From: Streptomyces physcomitrii
Lineage (GTDB): Bacteria; Actinomycetota; Actinomycetes; Streptomycetales; Streptomycetaceae
Assembly: GCF_012273655.1 (NCBI RefSeq)
Contig: NZ_JAAWWP010000001.1
Span: 310,001-374,000 of the forward strand
Direction of reading: 5' to 3'
DNA length: 64,000 nt
The position numbers and the translations under genes are program-made. Positions 1-7,377 of the stretch are shown here, piece by piece. The notes beneath the pieces were generated by a model. The model had not been told where the DNA came from and did not search any database. It saw only the letters and a program-made list of their open reading frames with translations. Positions within the stretch are counted from its first letter, which is position 1. Each line of letters starts with the position of its first letter.

Positions 1-1
1 C

Positions 2-3000
2 TTCGGCGGCCGCCTCGCCACCTGGCAGGACCCGAGCTTCAGGGGTGCGGCGGGCGGCAACGCCTCGCTGGGCAGCGGGAGTTCGGGGCTGGAGCGGATG
101 GGCGGACTGCGGTCGTCGGCCCCGCCCGCGTCTCAGCCCGCGTCGGCCTCTCCCTCTGCCGCGGCGTCTCCCTCCGCTACGGCACCTCCCTCTCCCTCCG
201 CGTCCGCACCTGTGCCCGCGCCGGGTGCTGCGGTTCCGGGTGGGCCGGGGGTGCGTCCTCAACAGCTCTCTGCCGTAGGGCAGTTGCGGCCTCCGGTGGG
301 GCCGGGGCCGTCGTCCGCGCTGCCTGGGTCCGGGGTGCCGAGTTCTCCGGCGCCGTCCGGGCCCGCGGTGCCGGGGGCCACGGCGTCAGGGTCCACGGGG
401 TCAGGGCCCGCGGTGCAGCGTGCGGTACGGCCGACGGTGCGCCCGGCGGTAGGGGGCCGGGGTGCCGGTGCGCCTGCCGGGCCGGGGGGTTCCGCAGCGG
501 GAGTGTCCGAGGCGCCGGGTGCGGCGCTGCCCGCGTCGTCCTCGGCGGCGGGGACGGTGACGCCGTCCGCGTCCGCCTCGGCTGCTGACGCCGCTGCCGC
601 TGCCGCTGCCGCTGCCGCTGCCGGTGCCGGTGCCGGTGCCGCTGCTCCGGCTTCGTCTTCTGCTTCCGGGAGTACGTCCTCGGCGGTCGCACCCGTGGTT
701 CCGGCTGCCGTGAAACCGGCGTCGGCAGGCGGGAGTTCGGCGATGGGCGGGGCGCCGGTGCCTCCGGCTCCGCGGCCCGGGATCCGGGTGGCTCCGGCTC
801 CGGCACCGCGTCCGGCCGCCCCCGCGTTGACCAGGTCCGCCGCCGCTCCCGTGCAGCGGCGTACCCTGCCGACCCGGCTGCCGTCGCAGGGCAACTCCGG
901 TCGCAGCGGCTCTGCTTCCGGTGGGGGAAGCGGGGCGGCGGAGAGCGCGAGGGCCGGTGGGACGCCGGGCCCTGCCGGGGCGCCGAGTGCTCCGGCCCCG
1001 GGTGCCGCGCCCGCGTCCACAGGTGTGGACAAGGGGCAGAGCCCTGAGCCGAAGGAGCCGTCCTCCAGCGATCCGTCCACTGCCCCGCCAACGGCTGGGC
1101 CAGTGAGGGGAATTGCTCCGGGGACCGGCTCTTCCTCCGGTGATGCATCGTCGGAGAGTTCCCCGGCGCGAGACAGCGGGGCGTCGGCATCTGTGCAGCG
1201 GGCAGCCGCCAACAGCCCTCAGCAGTCCGGCAGTTCAACCGGCACCGCCCCGCAGCGGACGAGCCCTCCCCGCCCGGCGTCGGAGCAGACCGGCACTTCC
1301 GGCAAGCCGTCACCGCGGTCCGGGCAGACCGGCACTCCGCCTGTACGGCAGCGCTCGCAGGAGCCTTCGGGCAACTCCGTGACGGAGAAGCCCTCTTCGG
1401 TATCCGGCTCCCGAGGCGGGGCGGCAAGCGATGCCGCCTCCGCGATGTCCGCGACCTCCGGTCCCACGGCTCCGGCCGCCCCGGCGCCGGGCGGCTCCAG
1501 CGGTACGCCGGGGCCCTCGGCCGCCCCCGCAGCGCCGTCGGCAGCCGCATCGGTCCAGAGGTCCCCCTCCGGCCCGGCAACCGGCGCCTCGAACTCCGAC
1601 CGGGGCAGCAGTGACACCGCTCCCGGCGCCCCCGGCACGCCCGCCCCCGCCCCCGGCACCGCCCCGAGCGCACGCCCTGCCTCCCCGGCCGCCGGCACCT
1701 CGCCCTCATCCGTGCCCCCGGGGGCCTCCCGACCGGACCCGAACTCCGCCGCCCCACACTCCAGTTCAGCCACGGCGGACACCTCCGCCCCCGGCCGAGG
1801 CGCGCCTCCGGCCGGAAGCCGCCCCGCCCCGCCGTCCTCGGCCCCCTCCGCCACCCCGCGTACGCCGGGCCTGGGTGCCCCGCGCTCCGGGACAGGTGGA
1901 CCCAGGGTCTCCTCGGCGCCTGGTGCCTCGGCCTCCGGCACCGCTGTCCAGCGCGCCACCACGCCGCCGGTCACCCCGAAGCCCGCGTCCCCGGCGCCGT
2001 CCATGCCCCGCAACCCCTCCCCGGCGCCGTCCACGCCAGGCGCCTCCCCGGCACTGTCCGGGCCCCGCACCACGTCCCGTACGCAACCGCCGGGCGCCAC
2101 CCCAGGTGCCCTCTCCGCCGCCTCGGAGGCCACCGGGGCCGCCGCGGAGGCGCCCTCCGCCACCCCGGCTCCGCGATCCGCGCAGGCTCCGGCTCCCCGG
2201 CCCGCCGAGAACCCGCAGCCGAACTCCGCCCACTCCCCGGGCCCGGACCGCGCTACGCCCACCGCCGGACCGGCGGCACCCGCCGCCCCGCTCTCCCCGG
2301 CCACCGCGCCCTCCGTGCAGCGGGCACGAGCAGCCACCCCTGCCCCGGCAGCGCCCAACTCGGCTTCGGTGCAGGAGACTTCACGTAGGGCCGCATCCGG
2401 CGACCGCACCTCGGGCCCGCCCGTCCCGACCAAGGGCCCCACCGAGAGCGGCAGCACGACCGGCCTCCGCCCCGCCACCAGGGGCACACCGGCACCGACC
2501 GCCCAGGCCCCCGCAGCCCCGGACCGGCCGACCCCGCCTCCCGGCACCTCGGCCCCCGCCCCGCACCGCTCCGTACAGCGCGCCGCACCGGCCACCCCCC
2601 GGCGCCTCGGACTCGGTGCTCCCGCCCCGCAGCCCGCCGTACCCACCGCAGCCCGCCCCCTGACCCGCCCGCTGGACACCGGCTCGACCTCGGGGGAGAC
2701 CGGCTCAGCCCCGGCGGCAGCCCCCGCGAGCCCGGCGGCAGCCCCCTCCTCCGCACCGAACCCGGCACCCCGGAAGCCGACACCACCGGCCCCGGCCGCA
2801 CTCAAGCCAGCCGTCCAGCGCGCCGCCCTCCCGGGCCAGGGCACCTCCGCCACCGGCACCCACCCGGCCCCCGAGCCGCCCACCAGGCCGGCCCCACTCG
2901 CTTCCGGCGCCACGCCAACACCCCCTGGCGTAGCACCCGTTGAGGCGCCCGACGTCACCCCCGCCGTCCTCGCGCCGCCCGCCTTCCCGACCGTCGACGC

Positions 3001-3613
3001 GCCGCTCGGCCCCCGGCCCCCGGCCGCCCCGCCCCTCCCCGCCACGGCCCTGGCGACGCCCCCGGTCGTCCAGCGCGCCCCGCGCCCGAGTGCCCGACGC
3101 GCCGCGCCCGCCGTCCCGTTGCGCCGTACCGCCCCGAGCGCCACCCCGCTCCCGGTGACCCGGCCCCTCACCCCGGCGGACGCACCCCGGCCGACGCCTG
3201 CACCGCTGCCCGCACCCACCCCCGCCCCACCCGCGGTCCAGCGCACCCCCGAATCGCAGACCACCGCACCGGAGCAGACCCGGACCCCGGCCTCCCGCGG
3301 ACAAGCGAGCCACGCCCCCGCCCAGACCACCCGCCACCAGTCCGCCACCAGCACCGGCACCGGCACCGGCACGAGCACGAGTACCCGCACCCGCGACACC
3401 GAGGGCGGCAGCGGAGGCGACGGCGGAGGCGGCAGCGACGATCCCCCCTCCTACACCCCCGTCCCCGACGGCGGCTTCGACCCCCGGGCCCTCACCGACT
3501 TCCAACTCGACGAGCTGACCCACCGGTTGACCGGGCGGATCACCCGGCTGCTGCGTACCGAACTCCGCCAGGACCGCGAACGCGTGGGCCGCCTCCGCGA
3601 CCCCCGCCGCTGA
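2..3613 (+). CDS. Pro/Ala/Ser-rich VQR-repeat protein of the CIS cluster (5' end outside window)
   Basis: The reading frame is already open at the window edge, so the start lies upstream; more than 1200 residues are visible. The first ~30 visible residues look folded, then about 1100 residues are low-complexity Ala/Pro/Ser/Gly/Thr, including a poly-Ala/Ala-Gly run coded by hexamer repeats near 595-645. Ten VQR tripeptides recur in frame (codons at 413, 851, 1193, 1553, 1946, 2315, 2573, 2813, 3068, 3236), often after Ala or Ser. The last ~55 residues are again folded-looking: acidic/polar with a charged helix (LDELTHRLTGRITRLLRTEL). That helix resembles the short Pvc6/Afp6-type eCIS proteins; this is inference from memory. 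It lies 105 bp before the tube gene in the same orientation, so a CIS role is likely by context. It could be a scaffold, tape-measure-like factor or cargo; function unknown. Confidence 0.75.
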   Translation, partial: FGGRLATWQDPSFRGAAGGNASLGSGSSGLERMGGLRSSAPPASQPASASPSAAASPSATAPPSPSASAPVPAPGAAVPGGPGVRPQQLSAVGQLRPPVGPGPSSALPGSGVPSSPAPSGPAVPGATASGSTGSGPAVQRAVRPTVRPAVGGRGAGAPAGPGGSAAGVSEAPGAALPASSSAAGTVTPSASASAADAAAAAAAAAAAGAGAGAAAPASSSASGSTSSAVAPVVPAAVKPASAGGSSAMGGAPVPPAPRPGIRVAPAPAPRPAAPALTRSAAAPVQRRTLPTRLPSQGNSGRSGSASGGGSGAAESARAGGTPGPAGAPSAPAPGAAPASTGVDKGQSPEPKEPSSSDPSTAPPTAGPVRGIAPGTGSSSGDASSESSPARDSGASASVQRAAANSPQQSGSSTGTAPQRTSPPRPASEQTGTSGKPSPRSGQTGTPPVRQRSQEPSGNSVTEKPSSVSGSRGGAASDAASAMSATSGPTAPAAPAPGGSSGTPGPSAAPAAPSAAASVQRSPSGPATGASNSDRGSSDTAPGAPGTPAPAPGTAPSARPASPAAGTSPSSVPPGASRPDPNSAAPHSSSATADTSAPGRGAPPAGSRPAPPSSAPSATPRTPGLGAPRSGTGGPRVSSAPGASASGTAVQRATTPPVTPKPASPAPSMPRNPSPAPSTPGASPALSGPRTTSRTQPPGATPGALSAASEATGAAAEAPSATPAPRSAQAPAPRPAENPQPNSAHSPGPDRATPTAGPAAPAAPLSPATAPSVQRARAATPAPAAPNSASVQETSRRAASGDRTSGPPVPTKGPTESGSTTGLRPATRGTPAPTAQAPAAPDRPTPPPGTSAPAPHRSVQRAAPATPRRLGLGAPAPQPAVPTAARPLTRPLDTGSTSGETGSAPAAAPASPAAAPSSAPNPAPRKPTPPAPAALKPAVQRAALPGQGTSATGTHPAPEPPTRPAPLASGATPTPPGVAPVEAPDVTPAVLAPPAFPTVDAPLGPRPPAAPPLPATALATPPVVQRAPRPSARRAAPAVPLRRTAPSATPLPVTRPLTPADAPRPTPAPLPAPTPAPPAVQRTPESQTTAPEQTRTPASRGQASHAPAQTTRHQSATSTGTGTGTSTSTRTRDTEGGSGGDGGGGSDDPPSYTPVPDGGFDPRALTDFQLDELTHRLTGRITRLLRTELRQDRERVGRLRDPRR

Positions 3614-3718
3614 CCCGCCCGGGGCCCGCCGCACCAGAGCGGACCGGCCCGCACCGACCGACCCGCACCGACCGGCCCACCCGGCACTCCACCCCCGCCC
3701 CACCGAGAAAGGCCCCCG

Positions 3719-4144
3719 ATGTCCCGCGACCGCGACCCGGGATCCACGATCTTCTTCACCCTGACCATCGACGGCGAGAGCCTCGGGTACTTCAACGGGT
3801 GCGAGGGGCTGTCGTCCACGGTGGAGGTCGAGCACCGGCAGGAGGGCGGGAACAACGGCTTCGTCTGGCAGTTGCCGTCCCGGGTGACCTTCTCCACGAT
3901 CCGGCTGACCCGGCCGCTGACCCCGGACACCACCAAGGTCGCCAAGTGGATCTCCTCGGTCACCACCGGCCTGACCCGGCCCACCGCGCAGATCGCCGCC
4001 CTGCGCGCGGACGGCTCCGAGGTCGCCCGCTGGGGCCTGATCGACGTGATGCCGGTCAGCTGGCAGGGCCCCTCGCTCGACCCGGCGAACCCGGCGGTCG
4101 CCACCGAGGTCCTGGAGATCACCCACCACGGGTTCACCGACTGA
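3719..4144 (+). CDS. CIS/phage tail tube protein (gp19-like)
   Basis: This 141-aa protein has the size and pattern of the T4 gp19-like tail tube family found in extracellular contractile injection systems. It opens with a short Gly-rich segment, then the typical FTLTIDGESLGYFNGCEG motif, an LTRPLTPDTTKVAKW stretch, and ends EVLEITHHGFTD. Tube subunits stack as hexameric rings inside the sheath and connect to the baseplate. A strong ribosome site (GAGAAAGG, about 3707-3714) precedes the ATG. Its place directly before the LysM and VgrG genes matches the second tube gene (Pvc5/Afp5 position) of eCIS operons, which forms the ring joining tube to spike. No frame damage is seen. Confidence 0.93.
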   Translation: MSRDRDPGSTIFFTLTIDGESLGYFNGCEGLSSTVEVEHRQEGGNNGFVWQLPSRVTFSTIRLTRPLTPDTTKVAKWISSVTTGLTRPTAQIAALRADGSEVARWGLIDVMPVSWQGPSLDPANPAVATEVLEITHHGFTD

Positions 4145-4212
4145 GCGGCGGCCCGGGCGCGCCGGACGCGCAGCAGATCGGACAGCGGCGGTAAGGGAGG
4201 ACAGGCACAACC

Positions 4213-4941
4213 ATGGCCAAGGGAAGCAGGGGCGGCGCGGGCAAGAGCCTGGTGCGCGCGAGCCTCGCCATCCACGAACCGCCGGTGGGGTCGAGCACCA
4301 CACCGGGCGGACTGATCAAGTCGTTCGCCTTCGACTTCAACCCGGCGCAGCTCTCGCTCTCCGTACGGGCGCAGTGGAAGGCGACACCGACGGTGGCCGT
4401 ACGGGACGGCTCCATACCGGAGTTCATGGGGCCCGAGCCGCGCGAGATGACGGTGGAGATCTTCCTGGACTCCTCCGACAAGCCGAGCAGCAACACGGTC
4501 CTGAAGAAGGTCGAGTCGCTGCTCGCCTGCTGCGAGGTGACCAGCCGGAGCATCGCGGCCAAGCAGCCCTCGCCGCCCTGGGTGGTGCTCCAGTGGGGCT
4601 CCTTCTCCACGGCGCGGTTCACGGCGTACGTGAGCAGCGTGGAGGTCTCGTACTCGCTCTTCGGGACGACGGGGGTGCCGATCCGGGCCACCTGCCAGGT
4701 GCGGCTGCACGAGATCCCCGGCAAGACCAAGGGGCAGAACCCGACCTCGGGCGCGCTCACCGCGCAGCGGGTGCACCAGGTGGTGGCGGGGGACTCGCTC
4801 CAGTCGCTGGCCTGGCGGGAGTACGGGGACGCCACCGTCTGGCGGGCGATCGCGGAGGCCAACGGCCTGGACGACCCGGCGCGGCTGCCCGCGGGCACCG
4901 AACTGGTGCTGCCCGCCGTGGAGGAGGTGCGGCACGCGTGA
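4213..4941 (+). CDS. LysM baseplate adaptor protein of CIS (gp53/Pvc7-like)
   Basis: The 242-aa product begins with a basic Gly/Ser-rich tail and has a central mixed alpha/beta domain of the eCIS baseplate-adaptor type. It ends in a LysM module (about residues 190-236, starting VHQVVAGDSLQSLAWREYGD and ending LPAGTELVLP). In related particles (Pvc7, Afp7) the protein glues the tube and spike hub to the baseplate wedges; the LysM fold is structural there and need not bind peptidoglycan. The ATG at 4213 has a good ribosome site (AAGGGAGG) 10-12 nt upstream. The stop overlaps the GTG of the spike gene (GTGA), so the two are translationally coupled. Confidence 0.9.
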   Translation: MAKGSRGGAGKSLVRASLAIHEPPVGSSTTPGGLIKSFAFDFNPAQLSLSVRAQWKATPTVAVRDGSIPEFMGPEPREMTVEIFLDSSDKPSSNTVLKKVESLLACCEVTSRSIAAKQPSPPWVVLQWGSFSTARFTAYVSSVEVSYSLFGTTGVPIRATCQVRLHEIPGKTKGQNPTSGALTAQRVHQVVAGDSLQSLAWREYGDATVWRAIAEANGLDDPARLPAGTELVLPAVEEVRHA

Positions 4942-6872
4942 GCACCCCCGCCTACTCCAGCATCGCGGTCGTCACCATCGACGGGCGCGAACTCACCACC
5001 GACCAGAAGCCGTTGCTCACCGAGGCCTATGTCGACCAGGGCGTCGGAGTCCCGGCCGCCTTCCGGCTGCTCTTCCGCGATCCCTACCGCCGGGTGCTCG
5101 GCGAGCTGAAGGTGAAGTTCGGCAGCGAGGTGGTCATCACCCCGGTCTCGGACGGCAAGTCCACCGCGGGCCCGCTGCTGACCGGCGAGGTCTGCGCGAT
5201 GGAGGCCGACTACGACGGCACCGGCAGCTTCGCGGTGATCCGCGGCTACGACCTCGGGCACCGGCTGATGCGGCGGCGCCGGGTCGCCGCGTACCGGCAG
5301 ATGAAGGCCAACACCATCGCCACCAAGCTCGCCGGGGAGGCGCGGATCCCGCTCGGCCGGGTCGAGTCGACGAAGGCGCCGGCGTACGAGTTCATCAGCC
5401 AGTCCGGGGTCAGCGACTGGGACTTCCTGCAGCGGCTCGCGGACGAGAACGAGATGGCGCTGTGGGTCAACGCCCGCGGGAAGCTGCAGTTCGCGGTGCC
5501 GGACAAGGCCAGCGGGGCGCCCGCGCCGAGCGCGCCGGGCCGCAAGAACCGCTTCGAGCTGAAGGCCGGTATCGACATCCTGCGGCTGCGTTCCGCGGTC
5601 TCCGGCGCCGAGCAGTACAACAAGGTCGAGGCGCGCGGCTGGGACGTGGCGCAGAAGAAGAAGGCCACCACCACCCTGACGGTGCAGCCGAACCCGGGCA
5701 TCAGCATCGGCGTCACCCCCGCCGAGGCCTCCACCAAGCTGAGGAACACCAAGCTGGTGGAGACCCAGACCCCCTACGACAGCCCCGCCGAGACCCGCAC
5801 CGCCGCCAAGGCGCTGGACGCCGAGGTGAGCGGCTCGCTCGCGGAGCTGGAGGTCGTGGTGCGCGGGGCGCCCTGGCTGCGCCCCGGGGTGCCGGTGACC
5901 CTCGCCGACGTCGGCGAGCCCTTCGCGGGCAAGTACACCCCGACCTCGGTCCGGCACGTCTTCAGCGAGGGCAGGCACTACGAGACCTGGATCACCGTCA
6001 GCGGCCAGCAGTGGCGCTCCCTGTACGGACTCGCCTCCGGCGGCGGCGACCAGGCGCTGCGGCTGCCGGGCACGGTCAGCGCCCTGGTCACCGACGTCTC
6101 CGACCCGAAGAAGCAGGGCCGGGTCAAGCTCCAGTTCCCGTGGCTGGACGACGCCTACGTCAGCGACTGGACCCGGGTGGTGCAGTGGGGCGGCAAGCGC
6201 GGCGGCTCGATCTTCCCGCTGGACGTGGGCGACGAGGTGCTGGTCGGCTTCGACCGGGGCGCGCTCGACCACCCGTACGTCATCGGCGGGCTCTACAACG
6301 GCAAGGACGACCCGACCAAGGTCAAGGAGCCGCTCTACGCGGGCGCCCGCAACAAGGCCGCCCGGCACACCCTCTCCGACCGGGAGGGCAACCGGATGGA
6401 TCTGCTCAGCAGCCCGAACGGCCCGGCGGGCAAGCAGGGCGTGCGGCTGAGCACCGGCAACGACCGGCTGACCATCAACCTGGACCGGGCCAAGACCGAG
6501 ATCACCGTGGACAGCAAGGGCACGGTCGCCATCACCGGCAGCCGCTCCGTCTCCATCACCGCGGGCACCGATCTGACCCTGAAGGCGGGCCGCACCCTGA
6601 CCCTGCGCAGCGGCGGCATGGTCAACATCCAGGGCACCGGCATGGTCAACCTGCGCTCGCTGGGCGGCCCGGTGAACGTGGACGCCAAGGGCGCGCTCTC
6701 CCTGAAGGCGCTCGGCGCGGTCTCGGTGAACGGCACCGGCGCGGTCAACGTCAGCGCGATCGGCGTGCTCAGCCTGACCTCGCCGAACATCACCATGGGC
6801 GCGGGCCTGATGAGCATCGTCTCCACCCTCACCTACAAGGGCAAGCCGCTGCCGCCCCCGATCGGACCCTGA
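4938..6872 (+). CDS. VgrG-type spike protein of CIS (Pvc8-like)
   Basis: The GTG at 4938 overlaps the stop of the LysM gene and gives 644 aa. Order of parts: a gp27-like hub (about residues 1-370), an OB-fold gp5-like domain (from LPGTVSALVTDVSDPKKQGR to the ALDHPYVIGGLYNGKDDP segment, about 375-460), and a C-terminal triple-stranded beta-helix with short repeated TVAITGS/VSITAGT/LTLKAGR-like strands to about residue 630. The trimer forms the puncturing tip under the tube. No C-terminal effector extension is present. A separate PAAR tip gene does not follow directly. All features fit the Vgr/Rhs spike family. Confidence 0.95.
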   Translation: MSTPAYSSIAVVTIDGRELTTDQKPLLTEAYVDQGVGVPAAFRLLFRDPYRRVLGELKVKFGSEVVITPVSDGKSTAGPLLTGEVCAMEADYDGTGSFAVIRGYDLGHRLMRRRRVAAYRQMKANTIATKLAGEARIPLGRVESTKAPAYEFISQSGVSDWDFLQRLADENEMALWVNARGKLQFAVPDKASGAPAPSAPGRKNRFELKAGIDILRLRSAVSGAEQYNKVEARGWDVAQKKKATTTLTVQPNPGISIGVTPAEASTKLRNTKLVETQTPYDSPAETRTAAKALDAEVSGSLAELEVVVRGAPWLRPGVPVTLADVGEPFAGKYTPTSVRHVFSEGRHYETWITVSGQQWRSLYGLASGGGDQALRLPGTVSALVTDVSDPKKQGRVKLQFPWLDDAYVSDWTRVVQWGGKRGGSIFPLDVGDEVLVGFDRGALDHPYVIGGLYNGKDDPTKVKEPLYAGARNKAARHTLSDREGNRMDLLSSPNGPAGKQGVRLSTGNDRLTINLDRAKTEITVDSKGTVAITGSRSVSITAGTDLTLKAGRTLTLRSGGMVNIQGTGMVNLRSLGGPVNVDAKGALSLKALGAVSVNGTGAVNVSAIGVLSLTSPNITMGAGLMSIVSTLTYKGKPLPPPIGP

Positions 6873-6939
6873 GGTGCCCGCGGTGGACCGCGCGGGGCCG
6901 AGCACGACACGTACGCGTACGAAAGGCTGGTGAGGGGCT

Positions 6940-7377
6940 GTGGCGGAACAGTTCGTCGGGTCCGGGTGGGCCTTCCCGCTGCGGATCGGGCCGACCGGGG
7001 GCATCGCCCTGGTCAGCGGGGAGCGCGAGGTCGAGGAGGCGATCCGGCTGGTGCTCGCCACCGCGCCGGGGGAGCGGCCGATGCGGCCCGAATTCGGCTG
7101 CGCCATCCACGACCTGGTCTTCGCGCCGGTCAACGAGGCCACCGCGGGCCGCATCCAGCACGAGGTCTACGCGAGCCTGGACCGCTGGGAGCCGCGCATC
7201 GAGGTGCACGACGTGGAGGTGACCGCGGGCGAGGAGCAGGGCGTGCTCTTCATCGACGTGCGCTACGCGATCCGCGGCACCAACAACCCGCGCAGCCTGG
7301 TCTTCCCCTTCTACGTCATCCCCTCCCACGAGGACCCGGACGCCGAATCCGGCGCCCTTCCCGAAAGCGACCGCTGA
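6940..7377 (+). CDS. gp25-like baseplate wedge protein of CIS
   Basis: This 145-aa protein belongs to the gp25/IraD-like baseplate family: it has VEEAIRLVLATAPGERPMRP followed by FGCAIHDLVFAPVN and a strand-rich end (GVLFIDVRYAIRGTNNP). gp25 contacts the first sheath ring and is essential for baseplate and sheath assembly in phages, T6SS and eCIS. Translation starts at GTG 6940 behind a GAGGGG ribosome site. The stop overlaps the ATG of the J-like gene (ATGA order TGATG), showing coupled translation. In Photorhabdus-type eCIS a PAAR gene usually lies between gp25 and J; here there is no room for one. Confidence 0.94.
   Translation: MAEQFVGSGWAFPLRIGPTGGIALVSGEREVEEAIRLVLATAPGERPMRPEFGCAIHDLVFAPVNEATAGRIQHEVYASLDRWEPRIEVHDVEVTAGEEQGVLFIDVRYAIRGTNNPRSLVFPFYVIPSHEDPDAESGALPESDR

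Noticed and set aside
4134..7154. 1006-codon open frame on the minus strand opposite the CIS genes
   Set aside because: It is a shadow of the LysM, VgrG and gp25 genes: composition is Arg/Gly/Ala/His-rich with no motif, and the plus strand carries well-recognised proteins.
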